A stretch of DNA of 64,000 bases. Origin: Argyresthia goedartella (lineage: Eukaryota > Arthropoda > Insecta > Lepidoptera > Argyresthiidae). The stretch's first letter is position 1. Each line of letters starts with the position of its first letter. Shown here in pieces: positions 11,076-21,970 of the stretch. Below the pieces are notes generated by a model that saw only the letters and a list, made by a program, of their open reading frames with translations, had not been told where the DNA came from and ran no database searches. A program made the translations under genes and the position numbers. The stretch spans positions 191,001-255,000 of the forward strand of contig OX463822.1 in the NCBI GenBank assembly GCA_949825045.1, given 5' to 3'.

Positions 11076-12720
11076 AACAAACACGCGAAAGACGGTAACA
11101 AAATTTGGAAAATAACAAAAATATTTCCGCTTTTTCCAATCACACCACTAAAGAAATCCCAGAAGGTTTCAACGATGCGAACAAAATTAATTATTTCTTT
11201 TTGAAGTGGTGTGGTTTTGAATGGTGACCCCACCATTAATGATGATATGCTGGAACACTTTAACACTTCGAGGTTTGGGTCTTCTAATTTTGAGCTCTCT
11301 GCGTATACTGATGCACAAGTATGTACTTATATCCATAAAAGGTGCCAAAACACAAGCGTGTGGGCATTATAAAATATCGATGGAAATGATCCACCTCACA
11401 CTTTATTTGACTCTACCAGTAATAACATTCAGCATCAACACGTCGGTCGTGTCGTAACTAACACATTTCAAAGAAGCTGGAAAATAGCAAAAGTGGTTCC
11501 ATGGCCCAAAAACGATGATGTCAAAGAGCATAAGGATCTAAGACCCATTAGTATACTACCAGTTTTATCGCAGATCTTAGAAAAAGTCGTCATCAAGCAG
11601 CTTACCATGTAAGTCGAGCTCTCAAAGGCATACTGCCAACCAGACAATTTAGATTCAGGAGCAGCCACGGTACAGGGAAAGCGTTATTAAGTATCACTGA
11701 TGACATAATTGCAGCTTCAGACGAAAAACTGGCAAGTGCCCTGGTTCTGCTCGATTTCTCAAGAGCGATTGACTGCCTGAATATAGATTTATTAATTATC
11801 TTGTTATCTTACTATGAACTTCGAATCGAAAGCTTCCAGCTGGTTTCGGTCCTTCCTCACTGATAGGCAGCCACGGTACAGGGAAAGCGTTATTAAGTTT
11901 CACTGATGACATAATTGCAGCTTCAGACGAAAAACTGGCAAGTGCCCTGGTTCTACTCGATTTCTCAAGAGCGATTGACTGCCTGAATATAGATTTATTA
12001 ATTATCTTGTTATCTTACTATGGAGCTTCGAATCGAAAGCTTCCAGCTGGTTTCGGTCCTTCCTCACTAAAGACAGACGGCAATACGTGGTCTCAACAGA
12101 CCAACATGGGGCTGAGAAAAACTCAGAAGTAAAGAGAATACCCAGGGGTGCACCGCAGGGTTGTATAATTAGCCCGATTCTTTTCATTATTTTTACAACA
12201 GACATTGGGACGAGATTCAAGAGCTGCCGTTTTTATCTATATGCAGTCGATACTCAATTATATCACAGTTTTCTTCCTGAGTCGACCCCTGATGCTGTAG
12301 ATACAATTAACCACGATCTAGAATGTCTATTAGGTGGTCCGAGAACAACAATCTAGTCTTAAATCCGTCTAAGACCAATTATTTGACTCTCGGAACAAAA
12401 AGCCAGCGCAGCCGCGCTCTATTGAGTGATCCTCAGATAAAGATAAATAATGAGAAGATTATGCGAGTAGCAAAGGCGACAAACTTGGGCCTTGTCCTTG
12501 ATGAAGACCTGCGATTTGAGGAGCACATTAACTTTAAAGTTAGGGCAGCCTTCTAAAGGCTAAGGATTTTGTATGGTCTACGCAAAAGCCTCTAACAGAT
12601 ACCCTGGTTTTGTCCCTGTTCAACTTTTGTTACACAGTTCAGGGGCCACGTTTATTCAAAAACCAGATACCAAACATCGCAGAATCAATATGAAACGCTT
12701 CAAGGAATACAGAAGAGGAT
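11076..12720 (+). pseudogene. Family 2 reverse transcriptase, broken, with internal duplication
   Basis: This is the RT region of the family 2 element resuming after BEL-1. Visible pieces in changing frames are SWKIAKVVP, DLRPISILPVLSQILEK, SHGTGKALLSITDDIIA, ALVLLDFSRAIDCLN, GAPQGCIISPILF and NNLVLNPSKTNYLTLG. The catalytic box is YAVD, where YADD is expected, so even the active site is mutated. A 206-bp tandem duplication (11661-12066) repeats the DFSRAID region. Many stops; dead. Confidence 0.82.
11661..12066 (+). repeat. 206-bp tandem duplication inside family 2 RT
   Basis: The segment starting gcagccacggtacaggg at 11661 recurs at 11867. The unit is 206 bp, not a multiple of three, and the copies are almost identical (for example agtatcactg against agtttcactg). 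It breaks the frame by repeating RT motif A. Confidence 0.9.
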
Positions 12721-12826
12721 CAACGAAAGGACACAGGAACACCTGGAGGTAGAAATTCAATAAAGGTTCGAATGCGACGAAATATACACCGAGTTATACT
12801 AGAATTTACTACACTTTCTGAACAGA

Positions 12827-12889
12827 ATGAAACCTTCTACTGAAAGTACTCAGGCCGCACTTCCAGCCATCCCAACAACCGATGCGCAT
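12827..12889 (+). pseudogene. Ty3/gypsy gag, N-terminal fragment (left of BEL-2)
   Basis: This is an open frame from ATG at 12827 to the insertion site of BEL-2. The frame stays open across the junction into 24757 once BEL-2 and one copy of the cgcat duplication are set aside. That suggests this is the first exon-like piece of the gypsy gag found at 24757-25815. No domain is visible in so short a piece, so the call rests on junction continuity. Confidence 0.5.
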
Positions 12890-13120
12890 TGTTTAGAACA
12901 ATCTAAACATATACGATTTTTATTTATTGTAATAACGAAAATAGTAGTTATTTTAGTATATAAGCATGCAACACTTTTCTGGTGCTATTTTGACTTTTTG
13001 TTGTGGCAACATTCTTCCTTCTTCTTCTGATTGCTAAATGAAACGGCTGCGTGCTCCGACTGTATTTTTATATTTTTATTAAACTCTATAAGTTTTCATT
13101 TCCCACGCATTTTATTTCGT
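12890..13120 (+). repeat. BEL-2 5' LTR
   Basis: This 231-bp LTR starts tgtttagaacaatctaaac and matches 24524-24754. It contains a TATA-like tatataagc. A possible primer-binding site, tggtccttcgagaag, lies at 13133-13147. Confidence 0.9.
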
Positions 13121-13297
13121 ACATGCGTGCGGTGGTCCTTCGAGAAGTGTATAAAGTCAGTGCCGAGCAACTTCGCAAATTTTTGTGGAGATTGTGTTCG
13201 TCGTGGCCGGCTTGCTGAACAAGTCGCCGTTGTTGCCGGGGTTGTACGAGGTCCGCAACTTCGTTCTGGGCAAAGCCAAGAACGAGAATCATCATTC

Positions 13298-13756
13298 GCG
13301 TGGCCAATGCAAGGCTACAATCATCGAAGCATCGTCAAGATACACCATTATCAAGCATTTTCTACACATCGAGTTTGGTTTTCGGAATCCACCCACATTT
13401 CAGTTTTGTGAGTGGTGAAGTTCGTGCGAGGTGCAAGACCTGACGTCACTACCGTCGGTGTTGGCAGCATTGAAGAGTGAAGTTAGCGCGGTCCATATCC
13501 GCCCGGCGGCCATTGCGCCGGAGTTAGCTGTCATTCACTCATCTGTCAGTGTCATCGGTTTGTTTTGTAAACAAACGTCGTCGTACCGGCTTCTTGTCAA
13601 CAAAGTTAGTTCGTATTCTACAAAGTGCGGCTTAGTTATAATAGTGTTCGTGAGTCGTAGAATAAAGAAAGCGTTACGTCCTACATACGTCCCACCATGG
13701 CCGAGTCCAAGGAAACTGCGTAAACATCGACTTCTGCGTGGCCAATGCAAGGCTAC
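13298..13756 (+). repeat. 21-bp direct repeat in BEL-2 leader
   Basis: The segment gcgtggccaatgcaaggcta plus one base occurs at 13298-13318 and again at 13736-13756. One copy is in the leader and one is just before the gag core. It suggests partial duplication of the leader and may explain the odd N-terminus of the gag frame. Confidence 0.7.
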
Positions 13757-15060
13757 TATCACACGCATTGAATCGTTTGTGAACGACCCCATCAGTTTTG
13801 CGTCTGCTACCGTGGATATCCTGGAGGCACGCAAGGAAAAGCTCGTCATGGCGCTCAAGAGCTATGAGGCGGTGCAATTGGACATACTAAGTATCGACGA
13901 AAACGACAGCGAACAGGTTGGTCTACTAGAAGAACAATATTATTCTGTGCTAGCAAAAATTAATGCCTCTTTAAAACAGATAGGTAAAAAATCAGTCTCA
14001 GAATGTCACAATGTTTCAACATGTAAATTGCCAACCATTGATATAACCCCCTTTGACGGAAAGAACTTCACTAAATTCAAGCCATTCTATGATTTATTTA
14101 TGGCTGTTATCGATAATAACAGATCATTATCTGATGTGCAGAAGCTATTCTATTTAAGAAAATATGTAACAGATGATGCTTTGGCAGTCATTGTCAATTC
14201 GCCGTTAGTAAATCAGTCTTACAGGGAAGCACTAGGCTTGTTGGAAAAGCGTTTTGATAACAAAACGCGGTTAATAGGAAATCATATTAGCGGTCTATTA
14301 GATTTACCTACAATGCAAAAAGGCACTGCAGCCTCAATAAGGTCTTTTGTGTCTGATGTACAGCAACAGCTGCATGCATTAAAAAATCTGGGACAGCCCA
14401 TCGATACATGGGACATGTTGCTAATTTCCATTCTAACAAGAAAATTAGATCAAATAACAAATAGTGCTTATCAATTAAATAGGGATTTAGAAAAATTGCC
14501 TTCCATGGTAGAGTTTTTGAGCTTCCTTGAAAAGCGCGCTATAGCGTTAGAGGATAGCTTACCCCCCAATAGTACTTGCTATGAAAGTACAAGTAGATTT
14601 TATAAATCTACTCCATCAAAGTTGACCAATGTTGCCTCACAAGTAAAAAAAATGTGTAAACACTGTAACAAAAGTGCCCATGCTCTTTTCAGCTGTCCGG
14701 AGTTCAAAACGGCAGCATTAGAGGTTCGCCAGTCATTTGTGCAGGACCATGATTTATGTACCACATGTCTAAAGGCACACAGCGGAAAATGTAAGTTTAA
14801 TTTCAAATGTCAAATATGTAAATTAGGACACAACACTTTGTTGCATGAAGAAAAGGCTGCACCTATTGAGCCTGCTGTGACTTTGTTGTCTAACCCGGTT
14901 TCTAACAACATTTTGCTTCCGACTGTAAAGGTTAATTTATTAAATCAACATGGTGAAAAAGTTTCTATCCGAGCTTTGCTTGACACGGGCAGCCAGGCAT
15001 CTTTTGTTACAACCAGCCTTGTAAACAAACTTGGGTTGATTACTATGAATCAAACCCATA
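13431..15060 (+). pseudogene. BEL-2 gag and start of protease, truncated by insertion
   Basis: This is a long open frame for the capsid part and the beginning of pol. From about residue 130 the protein has the gag core typical of BEL elements (LPTIDITPFDGKNFTKFKPF, then LLEKRF). CCHC-like knuckles follow (CKHCNKSAHALFSCPEF and CTTCLKAHSGKC), then the retropepsin motif RALLDTGSQASFVT. The first 100 or so residues look like translated leader rather than gag: a better ATG in a ccaccatgg context at 13697 is closed after eight codons by TAA in its own frame. The frame is cut at about 15060 by the inverted CR1-like element. Confidence 0.85.
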
Positions 15061-15334
15061 ATATTATTTATTTATTTATTTATTTAATTAGGCACATCAA
15101 CAGCACACATATATAAAATTAGACAATAGAAATATGGCGGTATTGTTCTTATATGAGTGCCTATTATAGATGTGCACAGCATTCACCATTTAAGTACTAA
15201 AATTTAACATTTTATTTTGTAAATAGGTAATTTAACTTAGAATGTAAGTATTACAATAATAAATAACAATTAATTAGAATTTGGAATTAATGTAGCTATA
15301 TAATATTAATAATAATATTTAGGAATTATAAAGA

Positions 15335-18255
15335 TCATTTTAGGTGCAAGTTAGTTTGCTCTTTCAGGATTTTATTCCTGAAGACAGGCAAGCGATCACG
15401 AAATATGTCTAAGTCGGTTTCACTACAGGTGTTGTTATATTTGTCACACATTCTGGGTATCGGCGAGTGCTTGTAAATATTTGTCCTGTATAGAGGCGTA
15501 TGGAAGGTGTTGGAGATACGTTTGCGTGGATAGTTATAGGGGACTGTCAGTCCAATCTGGCTCAGGATGTTGCTGACATCTAATTGATTATTACAGACCT
15601 TATGCAGAAATAGAAGGTCCTGTAGGTTTCGTCGGAAGTTCAAAGTGTCCATGCCGAAGTGGTCTAATCGTCGTTCGTAGGTTTCCCTGTGTGAGATTCC
15701 CGATTGGCTGTACGCTAGGTGTTTGGTAAATGCGTGCTGGATACGTTCTATTCTATCAGAGTGGACCGCGTACACGGGATTCCAGACAACGGAAGCGTAC
15801 TCGAGGTGGCTTCGAACCAGAGCATTGTATAGGAGGATCTTGGTGGAGGCGAAACGGAAACCTTTGGAATTGCGCTTTATGAAGCCTAGCATTTTCGCGG
15901 CTTTTCGCACGGCGGTGCTGATGTGCGATGCAAATTTGAGGTTGGAATCCATCAGAACACCGAGGTCACGCATTTCTTTCACGGTTTGAAGTACGATGTC
16001 GTTGAGAGTGTACGAGGAAGCTATTGGCATTTTCTTGTTGGTGAAAGTGATGTGATAGCATTTTGTTGCGTTGAGAACCATACCATTATCACGACACCAG
16101 ATCGCTATCTCGTTTAGGTCCTTTTGCAACAATTCCACGTCAGCCTCCGACACAATGGTCTTGTACAGTTTTAGATCGTCCGCAAACAAGGAATATTTAC
16201 AGTGTGCGATACGGGACGTCAAGTCATTGATGAAAATCAGAAAAAGTACGGGACCAAGATGAGAGCCCTGTGGGACTCCCGACTTCGCGTGGTATAGCTG
16301 CGACTCGTGTCCACTCACCGTCACTGTCTGAGGTCTCTGTGACAGATACGACCCAAACCAGTCCAGCAGTGACCCGTGAACACCAAGTGCTGCCAGCTTT
16401 CTTATGAGCAGCGAGTGGTTAACCTTGTCGAAAGCGCTGCTGAAGTCGGTATACACTGCGTCCACTTGGTGACCTTTGTCCATCTCATGGGATAAGTGAT
16501 TGACATATGAGACCAGATTTGTTTCTACCGACCGTCCGCGCTTGAAGCCGTGCTGTTCAGGTGAGATAAACTTGTCGAAGTGATGTGTGAGAAGTGGGCA
16601 GATTAAGGATTCAAAGAGTTTTGAGAAGCACGATAGGATGGAAATGGGGCGGTAGTTTTTAATGTCACTTTCATCACCCTTTTTGTAGACAGGAACTATT
16701 CTACTTTTTTTCCATTCGTTGGGAAAGCAACCCTCCTTCAAGGAATGATTAAATATTACAGAGAGTGGGAAGCACAGGCCTGGTGCACAGAGTTTAACAA
16801 ACACTGCGGGAATGTCATCGGGTCCTGCGCCTTTAAACACATCAAGGGTTCTGCATTTATTGAGTATGTCACGTTCGCTGATTTTGATTTTAGATAGGCC
16901 TATTTGGTTGTTTAAATGTAGGTCAGCGGTGTTCACTGGGTCGTGATCTGTATAGACTGACGAAAAGTGCCCAGCAAAGAGCTGTGCAATCTCGTTTCCA
17001 CAGTTTGCCGATTCGTGGTCCTTATACATTGTCGCTGGTAGTGAGGAAAGGCCTTTTCGCTTGAACTTAATGAAACTCCAGAAGGCCTTGGGGTTATCCG
17101 GAATACTGGATTCTATATTGAACATGTACGTTTTCATGCAAGTGTCATACAGTTTATGACAGCGTTCTCGAGCGATCCCGAACTCTATTTTGTCACGGGG
17201 GTTCTTATATTTACGAAATTTCTGTCTTATTCGTTCTTTTTCAGCAATCAGTTTTATCAGCTGTTTGCTGAACCAGGGAGGATGTTTACCTGTTTTAAAT
17301 TTCTGTTTTGGGACATATTTGTCAATGGCATTCTTCAAAGTACAGTAATAAGAGTGAGGTCATCTCATTGACGTTTCCACAATGACGGAATATGTCCTCC
17401 CACTTGGTGGACTTTAGATGCGACTTAAGCCCTTCGTAGTCGGCTTTGAAGAAGTTGTGTCGATGTCCAACGCTGGGTTTAAGGTGGGTAAGGCGTGATG
17501 AACTGATTTGAATCTCAAGGGGAGGGTGGTAGGAGTCTAGCTTGCTCTAGGGTGTCAGAAGACCGGGCGACGGTCACATGGGGAACATTTGCCAGTACTA
17601 AATCGAGAATATTGTCATCCCTATTTCCGATGCAGTTAAACTGATACAGACCGTTCATTGTAATAAAGTCAATGAGTTGAAAGCCTAAGGTACTTTCGTA
17701 CTTGGATGGGACCATGTGAACGTGGTTAACTGCTCTGTTCCAATCTATGAAACCTAGATTGAAGTCTCCCAGTATAGCGACTTCGTCGGCGTAGTTGAGT
17801 GTTCTATTGGCGTTGTCAAAGAATTCAGATAGGTATTCTAATTTTATTGGCGATGGTAGATATACAGCACATATAGCCAGCTTTTTTGTGCAGTCTCCAG
17901 TCCTAGTTTCTATAGTGACCCATAGGTCCTCAAATTTACTGTTTTTACTTTCCCAGTTGGTTACGCGAGTAGATTGATATTTCTTTGATACTGCTACGAG
18001 GACTCCACCCCCGTCGGCCTTGCTATCTTTAGTAGGCTTAAAACTACATAGACGATCCCTTCTATAGATGTTATATCTAGATTCCATTAACTCAGAATTT
18101 GTGACATTATTATTTAACCAAGTTTCTGTAAGTAAAATTATTTCATGATCGCTGCTGGATATGTTTTTGTAGAGATCATTGGTTTTGGTCCGTAAACCGC
18201 GGACATTTTGATAGTAAATACTAGCGAATTTAAAGCAAATAACACCATAACGATA
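15335..18255 (-). pseudogene. CR1-like ORF2: endonuclease and reverse transcriptase, two frameshifts
   Basis: The endonuclease starts near 18255 (QNVRGLRTK, LLTETWLNN) and continues in the 18087-17515 frame (GGGVLVAVSKKY, AVYLPSP, LGDFNLGFIDW). One frameshift lies at about 17540 and a second at about 17340. The RT frame (17338-15335, 667 residues) is long and clean. It shows NYRPISILSCFSKLFE, YTDFSSAFDKVNHSLL, GVPQGSHLGPVLFLIF and the FADD box, then the usual C-terminal region with LEYASVVWNP. The protein would nick target DNA and reverse transcribe element RNA. Apart from two indels it looks intact, so this is a young copy. Confidence 0.9.
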
Positions 18256-18278
18256 GTTCTATATAAAACACTTAGAGT

Positions 18279-19337
18279 CTAACACATCAAACGTAGGCTA
18301 TCTTCGCTTCGTATGAGCAGAGCCTGGCAGTTGGTGTCCTTCCTTGCAAAAATTTTGCCGTTACGAACCCAGACGAACGTATATCCCACTTCCTTGGACT
18401 TCTTACGAGCGGCTGCGTGTAGGGATTTGTTTGCAGGCGTAAGGTGCTCTGAAACGAAGACTGGTTCTCGTTGTCCTCCGTACCCAAGGTGTGTGGAGCT
18501 CAGCTTGTCCTTGGGGTTAGCCTTATTGAACTTTGCTACGGCGGCTAGAACAGAGTCGCGTTGACGGGGACTGCGCAATTTCACAACCACAGCTCTAGGT
18601 TTGTTGTTGTCTTTATTTATCTTGGCGACCCGGGTGGCGTATAAGATCTCGCTGTCATCCAGCGGGTTACCCACAATCTTTGTGAGTTGTTCTACCGTAT
18701 TCGGTAGGTTCTCAGATTTGTGCTCGGGGATCCCATTAATCTCTATATTAGATTCTCGCTTGAGTTGTTCCGTGATCGTGAGTCTTCCGGAGAGATCTTT
18801 AACTAGCGATTTGAGACTCTCATTTTCTATATTCATTGTTGAAATTGTTTTAGAGTTTTCTTCAAGTCTGACCTTCATGCTCTCAAATTGCTCGTTGAAA
18901 AAAGCCATTGAATCGGTGAGTCCGGCGATGAGGTTGTTGGTGCTCTTGAGTTCAGCCGACATAAATTCCTTTATAGTTGCTCGTAGAGCACTAGACATCT
19001 CTTGTTTTATGATGTCACGCAGTCTATTCTCGGTTAGGTAATTCTTGCTGTCGCGAGGGCTGGCTGCAGTGTCAATGGTGGCGGCACATCGTTGCTTTCC
19101 AGTCCGGAAAGTAACGAAGGAGTCGTCGTTAGCCTTTACCGGTGTGTCGGAGTTATCAATCTTGGGCAGTTTCACCTTGCAGCTGGGACATATCCAGGCC
19201 GCGTGGGGACCCACACTAAGACCAACACATACGTAATGGTACACCAATGAGCAGTTGGGTTCCGTGCAGGCAACTCTATCATCCTCTTCGGTATATTCAC
19301 TGCAACCTGAGCAGCAGTTGGTCTTACAATCCATCAT
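18279..19337 (-). CDS. CR1-like ORF1: PHD finger, coiled coil, C-terminal nucleic-acid-binding domain
   Basis: This is a complete 352-residue open frame. Residues 5-55 hold a PHD-type Cys/His finger (CSGCSEYTEEDDRVAC, CSLVYHYVCVGL, WICPSC). Residues about 100-195 are charged and heptad-rich, likely a coiled coil for oligomerisation. Residues about 200-340 match the C-terminal domain of CR1-type ORF1 proteins (NIEINGIPE, VVVKLRSPRQRD, VWVRNGKIFAR). It is expected to coat element RNA. It precedes ORF2 in the usual order, with a start just after a long A/T run. Confidence 0.88.
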   Translation of the reverse strand: MMDCKTNCCSGCSEYTEEDDRVACTEPNCSLVYHYVCVGLSVGPHAAWICPSCKVKLPKIDNSDTPVKANDDSFVTFRTGKQRCAATIDTAASPRDSKNYLTENRLRDIIKQEMSSALRATIKEFMSAELKSTNNLIAGLTDSMAFFNEQFESMKVRLEENSKTISTMNIENESLKSLVKDLSGRLTITEQLKRESNIEINGIPEHKSENLPNTVEQLTKIVGNPLDDSEILYATRVAKINKDNNKPRAVVVKLRSPRQRDSVLAAVAKFNKANPKDKLSSTHLGYGGQREPVFVSEHLTPANKSLHAAARKKSKEVGYTFVWVRNGKIFARKDTNCQALLIRSEDSLRLMC

Positions 19338-19401
19338 TGTGAGAAAAAAAAAAAAAAAAAGTTTAAAAATTATAATTTAAGTAGTGAAAACAAAAAGACA
19401 A

Positions 19402-19475
19402 GGTATCGCCGGGGATCGAACTTGGTGTCTCTGGGCCTCCAGGCAAACGGTTACCGGCTGAGCTATTTGCTCGAC
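19402..19475 (-). promoter_or_regulatory. tRNA-like Pol III promoter segment in the CR1 leader
   Basis: On the minus strand an A box (TAGCTCAGCCGG, 19454-19465) and a B box (GTTCGATCC, 19413-19421) lie 44 nt apart, as in a tRNA. The T stem has two mismatches and the acceptor stem does not pair, so it is not a working tRNA. It could be an internal Pol III promoter or a captured SINE head. Confidence 0.65.
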
Positions 19476-21970
19476 GGCTGCAGTGACGAAATCGGCGAAC
19501 GGGTAGTAGTAGTGAGTAGTTGAGTACGGGCTCGCCGGCCGCAGCACCGGTTGGTGACTCACCGGCCGACGCTGACTGGATAGCAACAAAAGTAGTTCAC
19601 CGGGCACTTTAACGGCAGGTTTGAATTAATTTCCGAATATTAGGCACTTTTAGAGTATCGTTGAAGTAAGCGGATCGAGTTGGTTAAATGGTCTATTTGA
19701 ACTCCTGCTTTTTGTTTTTGTTTCACAGCGATAGGTTCCGAATTTGCACAGCTTATGAATTTAAAAGGCAGAGTAAAAATTAGTACGTGTTGGCGTTGAG
19801 AGCGCGCGCGCATGATTTATTATGATATTATAGGTATAGGTAATAAACAAACACAAATCAATAAACTTGTAAATTTAAGTGTGCTTCCATGCCACAATAA
19901 TGTAAAATTAAATTTAAAATGTCACATTGTTGACACAATAACAACAAAATTACCCCAACAATTTATTAATGTATCCGGGTGGAACTTACCAAAAAATGTG
20001 AAACTTTCAGACGGTGATTTCAATATCCCAGCTGAGATGTCTTTGTTACTGGGTGCGGATGTTTATTTCAATATTTTGCTAGATGGTTGTATTCAAATTC
20101 AAAATGGACCGGTATTACAAAACACCCTATTTGGGTATGTAGTTGGTGGTAATATTCCTGAAAAAGTGAGTAATGTTACTTGTATATTGTATCAAATTTT
20201 GCTATACAAGATCATAAAAAGTTAGAAAATGTAATGGAGAATTTTTGGCTGTCTGAAAAAGTACCCGAGCCTGTGAAACCGAGTTGTGATGAGTTTGTTA
20301 AGGCTGAAGAAAGTTTTCAGAGTTCTATGAGTCTGAAAGATAATAGATTCTATGTAGATATGCCTCTCATCACAACTCTGGAAGAATTGCAGCTTGGTGA
20401 TTAATTTTCCAAAGATTTCTAATGTTAGAAAAAAGGTTTGAAACAAATCCTTTGTTACTAGAGCAGTATAAATTGTTCATAGATCAGTATGTAGAGCTAG
20501 GACATGCAAAGGTGGTAGAGGTTGCGAATTACGATATTGATAGAGATCCTGTTTACTTTCTAGCACACCATGCTGTTATCAACGAGGCAAGTAAGACAAC
20601 CCGACTTCGAGTTGTGTTTGACGGGAGTATGAAGTCCCGCAGCCAGGTGTCCCTCAACGACGTCATGCTGAATGGCCCCGTGGAACAGAGTGAGCTCTTT
20701 GATATTCTTATCTTGTTCAGGACCTACATTTACACAATAATTTGTGACATTCAAAAGGCCTTTCGCAACGTTATGATAAATAGCCACCACACTTGCCTTC
20801 AAAATATTCTATGGCGAGATGATCCTAAGAAGCCTATCAGCTGCTTACAGCTTCAGACTGTCACTTACGGACTGAAGGCCTCTACATTCTTGACCACTCG
20901 ATTCCTACTTGAATTAGCTCGTCGCTATAAGGGTACGTACCCACTTGCCGCTGAAATAATGATCAAAAGTACCTACGTCGATGATATACTGGGTGGGTCA
21001 GACAATATAGAGCAGCTGCATGAGCTAAGGTACCAATTGGTAGAGCTCCTCAAGTTAGGTAGTTTTTCTCTACACAAATGGTGCTCCAATGCCCTTGAGG
21101 TCCTAGATGGTATTCCAGACGAGCAAAAACAATTTGAACATGTAGACATGAGTGGGGACAATTTAGTAAAGACTCTAGGTCTAATGTATGATATAACTTC
21201 AGATACATTCACTTTTTCAAGTCCTAAATTTGATGAGGACCATAATTTAAATACAAAAAGAAAAATTCTGAGCTTTATAGGGCAGATGTTTGACCCTCTC
21301 GGCTTAGTAGGCCCAATAATAGTGATAGCCAAAATATTCATGCAGGAGCTATGGTCTCTGCAAATAGGATGGGACTCCATAGTACCCAAGGACCAGTTAT
21401 TATACTGGAGCAATTTCCTAAACAATTTAAAGTTAATGGGCAAAATAAAAATAAATAGGTGTGTCAACAGTAAAGATGTTTCTTCTATAGAGTTGGTAGG
21501 GTATTCTGATGCATCAATAAAAGCCTTTGGCTGCTGTCTCTATCTTAGAATTTAAAAAAATGATGGTTCAGTGCAAACAGATCTACTATGCTCCAAGTCC
21601 CGTGTTGCAACTTTGAATAGAAGTTTGACGATTCCCCAGCTAGAACTCAATGGTGCTCTTCTTCTAGTCCAGCTAGCGCATAAGGTTCGTAGAGTCCTGG
21701 TGGGTAGGTATTCCCACTTAGATACATTATTGTACAGCGACTCCCAGATAGTGCTAGCGTGGATTAAGTCAGGCAATGTAAAGTCAAATGTTTATGCCAG
21801 CAACAGAGTTCAGAAAATTGTAGAGCTGACTGACAAATCTCAGTGGGGATTCGTGAGGACGTCTGACAACCCTGCCGACCTTTTGTCGAGGGGAGTTTTG
21901 CCGCACAAAATTCAGCAAACTGAGCTATGGTGGCACGGGCCAACCTACCTATCAGATCGAAAACACACAC

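Larger units (their letters stand above)
2850..12720 (+). mobile_element. Non-LTR retrotransposon, family 2 copy 1, split into three pieces
   Basis: One element copy is recoverable as three collinear pieces: endonuclease (about 2870-3590), endonuclease-RT linker (4741-5022) and reverse transcriptase (11076-12720). The pieces are separated by a repeat block with a TIR element and by the LTR element BEL-1. The minus-strand copy at 27944-32470 is the same or a close family: both share the DLFDKHA, NLV and DLRPISILP segments in the same order, which supports reading these pieces as one element. All pieces carry stops or frameshifts. Confidence 0.75.
15068..19824 (-). mobile_element. CR1-like non-LTR retrotransposon with PHD-finger ORF1, nearly complete
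   Basis: This is a 4.76-kb insertion in BEL-2 on the minus strand. It is flanked by a 7-bp duplication atattat (15061-15067 and 19825-19831). Its 3' end (left side) is an (AAAT)n tail. Its 5' end (right side) has about 490 bp of leader with a tRNA-like segment, followed by ORF1 and ORF2. The combination of a PHD-type ORF1 and an endonuclease/RT ORF2 points to the CR1 group. Confidence 0.9.

Noticed and set aside
5017..11081. 5-bp target duplication for BEL-1
   Set aside because: Only aac matches on both sides, so I do not claim a duplication of the usual length.
19402..19475. Functional tRNA gene on the minus strand
   Set aside because: A and B boxes are well spaced but T-stem and acceptor pairing fail; it sits in a retrotransposon leader.
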